Source: Sporolactobacillus shoreicorticis
GTDB lineage: Bacteria > Bacillota > Bacilli > Bacillales > Sporolactobacillaceae
Direction: 5' to 3'
Assembly (NCBI RefSeq): GCF_024125445.1
Contig: NZ_JAMXWM010000011.1
Coordinates: 56,751-120,750 of the forward strand
DNA length: 64,000 nucleotides
Part shown: positions 1 to 7,338 of the stretch, in pieces
How the letters are laid out: each line of letters begins with the position of its first letter
How positions within the stretch are numbered: the first letter of the stretch is position 1
The notes under the pieces: generated by a model
The model's input: the letters and a program-made list of their open reading frames with translations, nothing else
Told to the model about the DNA's origin: nothing
Databases searched by the model: none
Translations under genes and position numbers: made by a program

Positions 1-1
1 T

Positions 2-973
2 TTCTTGGCGTTTATGTTTGATTTTATTAATGGCTTTCACGATACGGCAAATACGATCGCCACTTCTGTTTCCACGCGTGCCCTGCGTCCAAGGGTTGCC
101 ATTATTTTGGCTGGATCGATGAATTTTCTCGGGGCCATCACATTTACCGGTGTTGCCCAGACAATCAGCAAAGGGATCATTGACCCTTTTACTATTAAAG
201 ATGAGACGACGGGGCTGATCATTGTTATGGCGGCACTGATCAGTGCGGTTCTTTGGAACCTCGCTACATGGTATCTTGGTGTGCCCAGTAGTTCGTCTCA
301 CGCAATTGTGGGTTCCTTGGCGGGCGCGGGGATATCGGCACTTGGATTCGGTGCCTTAAACTACAAAGGATTTATTGAGATTTTCGAAGCGTTGATTTTT
401 TCACCGATTGCGGCGTTTACAATTGGTTTTATTGTGATGAAAGTCTTTACAGTCATCTTTCATAACTTTTCACTGATAAAAACAAATCGACACTTCAGAA
501 TATTTCAGATATTTACAGCAGCGCTTCAGTCGTTTGCTCATGGAACAAATGATGCTCAGAAAACGATGGGGATTATTACCATGGCCTTGGTAGCCTCAAA
601 CTATTTGACAAAAGTTGAAATACCTATGTGGGTACGTATTGCTGCCGGGTTTGCTATGGCGATGGGAACATCAGTAGGCGGCTGGCGTATTATTCATACT
701 GTAGGCAGCAAAATTATGAAAATTCAACCGATAAATGGAGCGGCCGCCGATCTATCATCGGCTACGATTATTTTTGGATTTACATTCATTCATTTTCCAG
801 TCAGCACAACGCATGTCATTACTTCTTCTATACTAGGTGTTGGCTCTGCGGAACGGGTTAAAGGCGTCAACTGGGGAATGGCGTTGAACATTGTGATTAC
901 GTGGGTGATTACATTGCCCTTCACAGCGATTGCTGCTGCTGTGATCTACCGGCTTTTGAATTGGATTCTGTAA
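2..973 (+). CDS. pit: PiT-family inorganic phosphate transporter (5' truncated)
   Basis: Low-affinity inorganic phosphate permease of the inner membrane, driven by H+ or cation symport in this family. The reading frame is open to the window edge, so roughly the first 15 residues are missing. Both diagnostic PiT repeats are visible: an N-terminal GFHDTANTIA and a second HGTNDAQKTMG about halfway along, in opposite membrane topology by family precedent. Around eight to nine hydrophobic segments follow, ending in a hydrophobic tail. A strong terminator lies immediately downstream, so this is the last gene of its unit. Confident family call; no partner regulator is seen in the window. Confidence 0.95.
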   Translation, partial: FLAFMFDFINGFHDTANTIATSVSTRALRPRVAIILAGSMNFLGAITFTGVAQTISKGIIDPFTIKDETTGLIIVMAALISAVLWNLATWYLGVPSSSSHAIVGSLAGAGISALGFGALNYKGFIEIFEALIFSPIAAFTIGFIVMKVFTVIFHNFSLIKTNRHFRIFQIFTAALQSFAHGTNDAQKTMGIITMALVASNYLTKVEIPMWVRIAAGFAMAMGTSVGGWRIIHTVGSKIMKIQPINGAAADLSSATIIFGFTFIHFPVSTTHVITSSILGVGSAERVKGVNWGMALNIVITWVITLPFTAIAAAVIYRLLNWIL

Positions 974-988
974 TCATTCGTACGAATC

Positions 989-1015
989 GGCTCGTTGACA
1001 GCGAGCCTCTTTTTT
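989..1015 (+). terminator. Rho-independent terminator of pit
   Basis: A 6-bp GC-rich stem (GGCTCG at 989-994 with CGAGCC at 1002-1007, 7-nt loop) is followed by CTCTTTTTT. It begins 16 nt after the pit stop codon. Confidence 0.85.
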
Positions 1016-1126
1016 GTATCTAATACTTTATGGAGGGGACCTATTGCGCCATCTGAGCAAGTGACCACAATTATTGATATGTTGATCATAATCGGTTAAT
1101 CATAAATTAATAGCGGTTACAAAGAA

Positions 1127-1161
1127 GGATAAATAAAAAATGAATACCGGCACGAAGCCGG
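1127..1161 (-). terminator. Probable terminator of the Spo0E-like gene
   Basis: On the minus strand the hairpin CCGGC-TTCGT-GCCGG (1147-1161) is followed, after a short GTATTCA, by a run of T. It sits about 40 nt after the stop of the minus-strand Spo0E-like gene. The T-run is offset from the stem, so efficiency is uncertain. Confidence 0.45.
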
Positions 1162-1198
1162 GAAGGACTGGCTAGAAGAAACATAGGTACTCTCTATC

Positions 1199-1408
1199 TC
1201 AGACCTGTGCGCTTTGCGAAGATGGCGAACATTTTTCTTGAATTTCTACAATCATCAAATCAAGTTCTTGGCTGCAAAGTAATGTTTGTTCGGCATATAG
1301 GCCGTACTTTTTAGCAGTATCCAATAAATTTTTCCGTTTTTTTTCGACAGCTTCAGAATAGATACTGCTAATTTCCTGGGATATAAGTACCTCTGACAAC
1401 TCAGACAT
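1199..1408 (-). CDS. Spo0E-like aspartyl-phosphate phosphatase
   Basis: A 69-residue protein carrying the Spo0E-family core SQELD at residues 46-50, preceded by the typical GL..EQTLLC lead and an upstream amphipathic helix. Members dephosphorylate Spo0A~P (Spo0E, YisI, YnzD) and so restrain sporulation. The start chosen is the ATG with AAGGAGGG eight bases upstream; a longer ATG 30 bases earlier lacks an SD. It is transcribed divergently from ccpC and has a good sigma-A promoter with an extended -10. The substrate (Spo0A~P versus another response regulator) is inferred from the family. Confidence 0.85.
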   Translation of the reverse strand: MSELSEVLISQEISSIYSEAVEKKRKNLLDTAKKYGLYAEQTLLCSQELDLMIVEIQEKCSPSSQSAQV

Positions 1409-1455
1409 GAACGAAAAGCCCTCCTTGAGCGTGAACATCTAACAATATTAAATAT

Positions 1456-1483
1456 ATTATAGCATGTCTCTTTCGTTTGTCTA
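1456..1483 (-). promoter_or_regulatory. Sigma-A promoter of the Spo0E-like gene
   Basis: On the minus strand TAGACA (1478-1483), a 16-bp spacer and TATAAT (1456-1461) preceded by TGC, an extended -10. It points at the Spo0E-like gene and lies in the divergent region shared with ccpC. Confidence 0.7.
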
Positions 1484-1558
1484 CCAAATGTAGGTGGCAT
1501 AATGATAATAAGCGGATGCATTTAATAGATTGAGTAAGCAATGTTGGAGGGAAGGATA

Positions 1559-2428
1559 TTGAAATTATCGGATCTTGAACTAATTATTGTATTATCGGAT
1601 GAGGGGAATATGAGAAAAGCCTCAGACCGGCTTTTTGTTTCACAACCTGCATTAAGTCAGAGACTGCAATCCATTGAACGTGAGTGGAATGCACGATTAT
1701 TCATCCGATCGAAACGAGGAGTTGCATTAACATCAGAAGGTGAGATTGTTGAGCGATTTGCGCGGGAAATGCTTGAGCGTGCAGCTGAAACACGTGCGGA
1801 GATTCAAGCTCATAAATCCGAAATTTATGGCACATTAAAACTTGCCGTATCGTCGGTAAACGGACAGTATTGGCTTCCTGATGTACTTAAGGCATTTGTT
1901 GAACAACATCCTCTGGTGAAAATTTCCTTAACGACAGGTTGGTCTAGTGAATTATTGGAGCATATGTACCGTGCTGATTGTCACGTGGCAATTGTCCGTG
2001 GAATGCCAAAATGGGGCGGAGGAAAGCTGCATCTGTTCTCTGATCCGCTTAATTTCGTGGATTCTAAGATTAAATCGCTGGATGAATTGAATCGTGAAGA
2101 GAGACCGTACATTCAATTTCGCAGTGACTCATCCTATGATCAAGTGATCCAGAATTGGTGGCATTCGCAAAACCTGAGAGTCCCAGTACGCACAATAATC
2201 GTCGATCAGATTGAGACATGCAAACTGATGGTCACTCACGGCATCGGCTACTCAGTATTGCCATCTCTCAGTCTCACGGCACATGACCTTATAAATCGCA
2301 TTCCCCTGCTGGATATTCGTGGCAATCCGATTGTCAGAGAAAATTGGCTTCTCTACGATGAAAAAACGCTTAATCTAAAGCAGGTGAGAGCCTTTGTAAA
2401 CCTGGTGAAACATAGACTTTTCACATGA
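1559..2428 (+). CDS. ccpC: LysR-type regulator CcpC
   Basis: A 289-residue LysR-family transcription factor. Residues 1-60 form the winged HTH (MRKASDRLFVSQPALSQRLQ is conserved with B. subtilis CcpC/YkuM), followed by a periplasmic-binding-like effector domain with TGWSSELL and VDQIETCK blocks. In B. subtilis CcpC represses citB and citZ in response to citrate. The start is TTG at 1559, with GGAGGG seven bases upstream; the in-frame ATG at 1541 overlaps that SD and is rejected. Its location before dapH matches the ccpC-ykuNOP-dapH order, but the flavodoxin genes ykuN-ykuP are missing here. Confidence 0.88.
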   Translation: MKLSDLELIIVLSDEGNMRKASDRLFVSQPALSQRLQSIEREWNARLFIRSKRGVALTSEGEIVERFAREMLERAAETRAEIQAHKSEIYGTLKLAVSSVNGQYWLPDVLKAFVEQHPLVKISLTTGWSSELLEHMYRADCHVAIVRGMPKWGGGKLHLFSDPLNFVDSKIKSLDELNREERPYIQFRSDSSYDQVIQNWWHSQNLRVPVRTIIVDQIETCKLMVTHGIGYSVLPSLSLTAHDLINRIPLLDIRGNPIVRENWLLYDEKTLNLKQVRAFVNLVKHRLFT

Positions 2429-2473
2429 AATTAGATAATATAACAAGTGAAACAACTATTAGGAGGAACGGTA

Positions 2474-3184
2474 ATGGAGCAGATGGATGCCTATGAAATT
2501 ATTTCATTTTTGAAAAACAGCGTGAAGAAGACACCGGTGAAAGTTTACATAAAGGGCGATTTAGCGTCTTTATCCTTTGGTGAGCACGTCCACGCGTTTA
2601 TCAGTGGACAAGCAGGTACGCTGTTTGGCGATTGGCAAGATATAGAGCCTGTACTTACAGCAAACAAGGACAGGATTGAAGATTATATTGTAGAAAATGA
2701 TGCGCGCAACTCGGCTGTGCCGTTGCTAGATCTTAAAGGTATTGAAGCACGTATTGAACCCGGAGCTCTCATTCGTGAAAAAGTTGAAATAGGCAAGCAG
2801 GCGGTGATCATGATGGGTGCCGTAATAAATATTGGGGCGGTAGTCGGTGACGGCACAATGATTGATATGAACGCAGTCCTTGGCGGACGCGCGACGGTAG
2901 GAAAAAATTGCCACATTGGGGCGGGAGCAGTTCTTGCCGGCGTTGTCGAACCGCCTTCAGCACAGCCGGTAGTCGTCGAGGATGATGTGCTTGTCGGTGC
3001 GAATGCGGTTGTTCTTGAAGGGGTACGAATCGGCAAAGGAGCAGTTGTTGCCGCCGGATCAATTGTTACAAAAGATGTTCCTGCAAATACCGTTGTTGTC
3101 GGAACCCCTGCGCGTGTACTGAAAACGATAGATGAGAAAACACGTTCTAAAACGGAGATTATGCAGGATCTGCGTCAATTATAA
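2474..3184 (+). CDS. dapH: 2,3,4,5-tetrahydropyridine-2,6-dicarboxylate N-acetyltransferase
   Basis: Acetyl-CoA-dependent enzyme that N-acetylates tetrahydrodipicolinate in the acetylase branch of diaminopimelate/lysine synthesis, in the cytoplasm. The 236-residue length equals B. subtilis DapH. Residues about 85-200 form a left-handed beta-helix of hexapeptide repeats ([36 protein letters not shown]). Start ATG at 2474 has AGGAGG eight bases upstream; the upstream in-frame start is unsupported. It is followed after 42 nt by dapL, the deacetylase of the same branch, and the pair probably forms one operon. The product is needed for MurE-dependent wall synthesis and spore dipicolinate. Confidence 0.95.
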   Translation: MEQMDAYEIISFLKNSVKKTPVKVYIKGDLASLSFGEHVHAFISGQAGTLFGDWQDIEPVLTANKDRIEDYIVENDARNSAVPLLDLKGIEARIEPGALIREKVEIGKQAVIMMGAVINIGAVVGDGTMIDMNAVLGGRATVGKNCHIGAGAVLAGVVEPPSAQPVVVEDDVLVGANAVVLEGVRIGKGAVVAAGSIVTKDVPANTVVVGTPARVLKTIDEKTRSKTEIMQDLRQL

Positions 3185-3226
3185 TAAATTACGGGTGATT
3201 GCTCGCACAGTGGGAAGGGATCAACA

Positions 3227-4336
3227 ATGGATTATGTTGCGATCAGGCGCGCACTGCACCAGATACCGGAACTTGGATTTGAAGAAGTGAAAACGCAGGG
3301 ATTCCTGCTGGATCAAATTAAGAAGCTTCCGCAGGATCGACTACAAATAAAAAAGTGGAAAACCGGATTACTTGTCCGTATTTCCGGTACTGATCCTTCA
3401 AAGCTCATCGGATTTCGTACAGATATCGATGCTCTTCCTGTCAAAGAAAATACAGGATACGCATTTCAGTCAAGGCATGCAGGGAAGATGCATGCCTGCG
3501 GTCATGATTTTCATATGACGATCGCACTTGGTGCGTTGGAAAATATTGTGCGTCATCCGGTTAAAGAGGATGTCTTGTTTGTTTTCCAGCCGGCTGAAGA
3601 AGGACCCGGCGGTGCGCTGCCAATGATGGCGAGTGAGAAATTTAAAGCGTGGAAACCGGACTTGATTTTCGGATTGCATGTTTCACCGGATTTCCCGGCG
3701 GGCACAGTTGCTACAAAAGAAGGTATACTGTTTGCCAATACATCCGAATTGTTTATCGATTTCCACGGGAAAGGCGGGCATGCGGCTAATCCTCATCTGA
3801 CCCACGATACGATTGTTGCAGCGAGTCATTTTATCGTCGGCTTGCAAACAATTGTTGCCCGCAGAGTTAATCCGCTTCATCCGGCAGTGCTCACCATTGG
3901 GAAAATAACAGGGGGCTTCAAGCAGAATATTATTGCGGAGTATGCCCGCGTCGAAGGCACAATTCGAACATTAAGCCAAGACACTATGGTGCTGATAAAA
4001 GAGGATATTGAACGTCATGTAAAGGCAATTGAAATTGCTTATCAATGCAAGGGCATCATTGACTACGGTGCAAATTATTATCAGGTGTTCAATCGCAATG
4101 CTTATGTAGATCCATTCATCAGTTTTTGTGCGAGAAATGAATTTCCATATGTGATTTGCGACGACGCAATGACCGGAGAGGATTTCGGTTATTTCTTGAA
4201 AGAACTGCCGGGATTTATGTTTTGGCTTGGTGTCGGCAAGACGTCAAGCTTGCATTCTGCTGATTTCAAACCTGATGAATTGGCATTGGCTCAAGGTGTG
4301 AAGGTAGTCAGTACATATATAAGAGATGGCGTTTAA
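3227..4336 (+). CDS. dapL: N-acetyldiaminopimelate deacetylase
   Basis: M20-family metallo-amidohydrolase of 369 residues removing the acetyl group from N-acetyl-LL-diaminopimelate. Metal-site motifs are visible: FRTDIDALP, HACGHDFHM (residues about 81-90) and PAEEGPGG with its catalytic glutamate. A dimerisation/lid domain occupies about residues 170-290. ATG follows GGGAAGGGA. It is directly behind dapH and ends at a strong terminator. Related M20 enzymes include hippurate and IAA-amino-acid hydrolases; the dapH neighbour and similarity to YkuR decide the call. Confidence 0.92.
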   Translation: MDYVAIRRALHQIPELGFEEVKTQGFLLDQIKKLPQDRLQIKKWKTGLLVRISGTDPSKLIGFRTDIDALPVKENTGYAFQSRHAGKMHACGHDFHMTIALGALENIVRHPVKEDVLFVFQPAEEGPGGALPMMASEKFKAWKPDLIFGLHVSPDFPAGTVATKEGILFANTSELFIDFHGKGGHAANPHLTHDTIVAASHFIVGLQTIVARRVNPLHPAVLTIGKITGGFKQNIIAEYARVEGTIRTLSQDTMVLIKEDIERHVKAIEIAYQCKGIIDYGANYYQVFNRNAYVDPFISFCARNEFPYVICDDAMTGEDFGYFLKELPGFMFWLGVGKTSSLHSADFKPDELALAQGVKVVSTYIRDGV

Positions 4337-4358
4337 ATAAAAAGAATAAATACATTTC

Positions 4359-4391
4359 CGGAACGAATCTATTTTTCGTTCCGCTTTTTTT
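4359..4391 (+). terminator. Terminator of dapHL
   Basis: Stem CGGAACGA (4359-4366) with TCGTTCCG (4376-4383), followed by C and seven T. Confidence 0.9.
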
Positions 4392-4585
4392 GACCGTAAG
4401 CGTATTAATGGGAGAACAACGTGCAACGTGTTATTATTTATTTTGTATGGATCAATCAGAGTTAGAGAAAATCATATTATTTGATAATATTTATTTTAAA
4501 TGATAATATATTTTTTCAGCATTCATAGATATATATACTGATATGACAGTGATCAACACCAATTTAAATTAATTATTAATTAACA

Positions 4586-4614
4586 TTGACTTAAAATAAT
4601 GCCCATATTATAAT
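4586..4614 (+). promoter_or_regulatory. Sigma-A promoter of ykuU
   Basis: TTGACT (4586-4591), a 17-bp spacer and TATAAT (4609-4614). TTATAAT at 4608-4614 also matches the left half of a PerR box but the right half does not, so PerR control is not claimed. Confidence 0.85.
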
Positions 4615-4623
4615 AATAGGTAG

Positions 4624-4640
4624 CCTCATATTGCATGAGG
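4624..4640 (+). promoter_or_regulatory. 5' leader stem-loop of ykuU mRNA
   Basis: Perfect 6-bp inverted repeat CCTCAT/ATGAGG with a 5-nt loop, beginning about where transcription should start. It may stabilise the mRNA 5' end; this role is inferred from position. Confidence 0.45.
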
Positions 4641-4674
4641 AAAGAAGATATTTTTCAGGAGGAATGATTAAAAT

Positions 4675-5223
4675 ATGGTAGAACGTCTTGTAAGTGCAAA
4701 GGCTCCTTTGTTTAATCTTGACAGTGTGGATGCGGACGGCTCTTTCGGCAAAGCAAATTTGGAAGAGAACATTAAAGCCGGTAAATGGACAATCTTCTTC
4801 TTTTATCCAATGGATTTCACATTTGTATGTCCGACTGAAATTACTGCTTTCAGTGATCGCTATGATGAATTCAAGGCACTCGGAGCAGACATAATCGGAT
4901 GTTCTTGCGATACAATTTATACACACCAAGCATGGATGAAGACGTCAAGAAGAGAAGGCGGCATTGGTAAAATCAACTTCAGTTTAGCTGCAGATCATAC
5001 ACATGAAGTTGCTGAAAAATACGGCGTACTCATTCCAGAAGAAGGCGTTGCACTTCGTGGATTATTCATTATCAGTCCTGAAGGCGATCTTCGTTACTCG
5101 GTTGTTAACGACAACAACATCGGCCGCGACGTTGATGAAACACTGCGTGTGCTTCAAGCACTTCAGTCCGGTGGTCTCTGCCCGGCCAACTGGCATCCTG
5201 GCGATGAAACTCTGCATGTGTAA
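4675..5223 (+). CDS. ykuU: 2-Cys peroxiredoxin (YkuU/AhpC-Prx1 type)
   Basis: Thiol peroxidase of 182 residues reducing H2O2 and alkyl hydroperoxides in the cytoplasm. The peroxidatic cysteine is C52 in FTFVCPTE and the resolving cysteine C169 in GGLCPANW, the typical 2-Cys arrangement. Sequence is closest to B. subtilis YkuU (shared GVALRGLFII, GRDVDETLRVLQALQ). No ahpF reductase follows, so electrons presumably come from thioredoxin. It stands alone between a strong promoter and a terminator. In a probably catalase-poor fermenter it could be a main peroxide sink, but that is inference. Confidence 0.93.
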   Translation: MVERLVSAKAPLFNLDSVDADGSFGKANLEENIKAGKWTIFFFYPMDFTFVCPTEITAFSDRYDEFKALGADIIGCSCDTIYTHQAWMKTSRREGGIGKINFSLAADHTHEVAEKYGVLIPEEGVALRGLFIISPEGDLRYSVVNDNNIGRDVDETLRVLQALQSGGLCPANWHPGDETLHV

Positions 5224-5268
5224 TTGAATTAAAAATATAAATGGGCAGCTCAAAGCTGCTTATGAGAA

Positions 5269-5303
5269 ACAGGACAATCGATTTTAGGTTGTTCTGTTTT
5301 TTT
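5269..5303 (+). terminator. Terminator of ykuU
   Basis: Nine-bp stem ACAGGACAA/TTGTTCTGT (one G-T pair, 5269-5297) followed by TTTTTT. Confidence 0.85.
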
Positions 5304-5386
5304 ATAATGAAGAACAGCTTAAGAAATCTCAGTCGTTGATTGCTGAGATGAATTAGTGGTTTGTTCATTTTTTATTTCTTCTTTTT

Positions 5387-5415
5387 TTATTGTTAACGAA
5401 CATATGTGCTATAAT
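5387..5415 (+). promoter_or_regulatory. Sigma-A promoter of yknUV
   Basis: TTATTG (5387-5392), a 17-bp spacer and TATAAT (5410-5415), with TG three bases before the -10. Confidence 0.65.
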
Positions 5416-5568
5416 AGAGATCAGAATAAAGGTGATACGCAAAGACTATTAATAAAAGCGGATGACTTGTTGTTTACTCTCATTCTGATAAAATTGTCGT
5501 TATTGCAAAAGATACATATTTTTTGACCTGCGTTTTTCGCATAGGTTGGCAGGGGAGGAAGGGATACA

Positions 5569-7338
5569 TTGGAGATTTTCAAAAGGCTTCAGCAATTTTA
5601 TTGGCCTGACAGGCATTATTTATTCGGATCACTCCTGTTTTTGGTGTTGAGCAGCGCGATCACAGTTGTTTACCCTATTGTCTTGCAGCTTACGATTGAT
5701 CAAGCGGTGATTCGTCAAAATTTTTCACTTGTTCCGATTCTGTCTTTAGGATTTGTGCTTATCATGGCTGTTAAGGGATTATCAAGCTATTTCAGCCAGT
5801 ATTGGGGTGATATGTTCGGCGTCAGTTCGGTTTTTCGCCTGAGAGAAGCACTTTACAAGAAACTGCAGTATCTGCCCTATCATTATTATGACAACGCGAA
5901 AACCGGAGATTTGATGTCGCGTCTGACTGCTGATGTCGAGGGCTTTCGCTTTTTTCTTTCCGCAGGATTTACACAGCTGGTTAATTTTGTTGTTCTCGTA
6001 GGCTTCAGTATTGTCCTGATGTTTTATTATTCTTGGGAATTGGCGCTTGTTACTTTAGCAATGACGCCGTTTCTTTGTGTCAGTGTTTTTCGCTTTGACA
6101 AGCGTGTGCATCCGGCATTTCGGAAAATAAGGCTTTCACTTGCAAGCATGAACACGCGTGTTCAAGAAAATATCAGCGGAATGAGCACCATTAAATCACT
6201 CGGCCGAGAAAACTATGAAATTGGCCGTTTCGCCAAAAACAATAAGACGTACAGAACGAGAAACTTGGTAACAGCAGATATTTGGGCAAAATACTTTCCA
6301 CTCATGGAATTGATCGGCGATATCAGCGTGGTCCTTCTTCTTGCGCTGGGCGGCTATTTTGTCATGAGCGGCAGATTGGATCCCGGCGCCTTGGTTGCTT
6401 TCTTTAGCCTCGTCTGGTACATTATGGATCCGCTGATGAATCTCGGATTTATGATCAATACCTTCTCCCAGTCAAAAGCTTCGGGGGAACGGCTGTTGCA
6501 AATTCTTGATGAGCAAAGTGATATTACATCTCCGGATCACCCTGTCCAAAAGGAGTGCCTCTCTGGGAATGTTGCATTCCGTGATGTGTCGCTGATTTAT
6601 CCAAATGAAAAAACAGCAGCGCTCAGTCATGTATGCTTCGAAGCGAAATCTGGAAACGTCATTGGTCTCATGGGAGCAACGGGATCGGGAAAAACGAGCA
6701 TTACTCAATTAATCGGCAGATTTTATGATGCAAGCTGCGGCGAGGTATTGGTCGATGAATGTCCGGTTAAATTGTACGATTTAAATTGCCTTAGAAGTAA
6801 TATTGGCTACGTATTGCAAGAAAACTTTCTTTTTTCTTCAACAATTCGCGACAATATTGCTTATGGTAAACCAGAGGCGGCGTTAGATGAGGTCATCAAA
6901 GCAGCAAAGCGCGCTGAGGCGGACGAGTTTATACAAAGTCTTCCAAACGGTTATGACACCGTGCTGGGCGAAAGAGGGATGGGACTTTCCGGCGGTCAAA
7001 AGCAGCGAATCTCTATTGCCCGCGCGCTTCTTGTCAATCCAAGTATTTTGATTCTTGATGATGCGACAAGTGCTGTCGATATGCGAACGGAAGGATTGAT
7101 TCAAAAGGCGTTCAAAGAGTTGATGAAAGGGCGAACAACGTTTATTATTGCTCATCGTATTTCTTCGCTTCAGATGGCAGATCAAATTCTCGTACTTGAT
7201 CATGGTCGAATTAAAGAACGCGGCACGCATAATGAATTAGTGCGGCAAGGCGGAATTTATCGACGGATTTATGATATTCAGTACAAGGATCGTGATCTTG
7301 TGAAACAACAAATCGTCCATGAAGGGAGGAGCCGATGA
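5569..7338 (+). CDS. yknU: ABC exporter half-transporter, YknU-like (degenerate catalytic site)
   Basis: A 589-residue type IV exporter: six membrane helices (about residues 18-300) then a nucleotide-binding domain with Walker A GATGSGKT (369-376), signature LSGGQ (473-477) and Walker B ending LDD. The residue after the Walker B aspartate is D498 where a catalytic glutamate is expected, as in the degenerate subunit of heterodimeric exporters. Start is TTG with GGGGAGGAAGG upstream. Its stop overlaps the start of yknV by 4 nt, so the two are translationally coupled. Synteny and length fit B. subtilis YknU. The cargo is unknown. Confidence 0.88.
   Translation: MEIFKRLQQFYWPDRHYLFGSLLFLVLSSAITVVYPIVLQLTIDQAVIRQNFSLVPILSLGFVLIMAVKGLSSYFSQYWGDMFGVSSVFRLREALYKKLQYLPYHYYDNAKTGDLMSRLTADVEGFRFFLSAGFTQLVNFVVLVGFSIVLMFYYSWELALVTLAMTPFLCVSVFRFDKRVHPAFRKIRLSLASMNTRVQENISGMSTIKSLGRENYEIGRFAKNNKTYRTRNLVTADIWAKYFPLMELIGDISVVLLLALGGYFVMSGRLDPGALVAFFSLVWYIMDPLMNLGFMINTFSQSKASGERLLQILDEQSDITSPDHPVQKECLSGNVAFRDVSLIYPNEKTAALSHVCFEAKSGNVIGLMGATGSGKTSITQLIGRFYDASCGEVLVDECPVKLYDLNCLRSNIGYVLQENFLFSSTIRDNIAYGKPEAALDEVIKAAKRAEADEFIQSLPNGYDTVLGERGMGLSGGQKQRISIARALLVNPSILILDDATSAVDMRTEGLIQKAFKELMKGRTTFIIAHRISSLQMADQILVLDHGRIKERGTHNELVRQGGIYRRIYDIQYKDRDLVKQQIVHEGRSR

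Larger units (their letters stand above)
4337..4674. other. AT-rich intergenic region before ykuU
   Basis: Holds the dapL terminator, two direct copies of TGATAATAT (4482-4490 and 4501-4509), the first of which is half of a perfect 7-3-7 inverted repeat (ATATTAT/ATAATAT, 4474-4490), then a consensus sigma-A promoter and a small leader hairpin. No gene is seen. Confidence 0.6.
5224..5568. other. Intergenic region between ykuU and yknU
   Basis: Contains the ykuU terminator and the yknUV promoter, then about 150 nt of leader in which I recognise nothing further. Confidence 0.6.

Noticed and set aside
4608..4622. PerR box at the ykuU -10
   Set aside because: Left half TTATAAT is perfect but the right half matches at only three of seven bases, and it is explained by the -10 hexamer.
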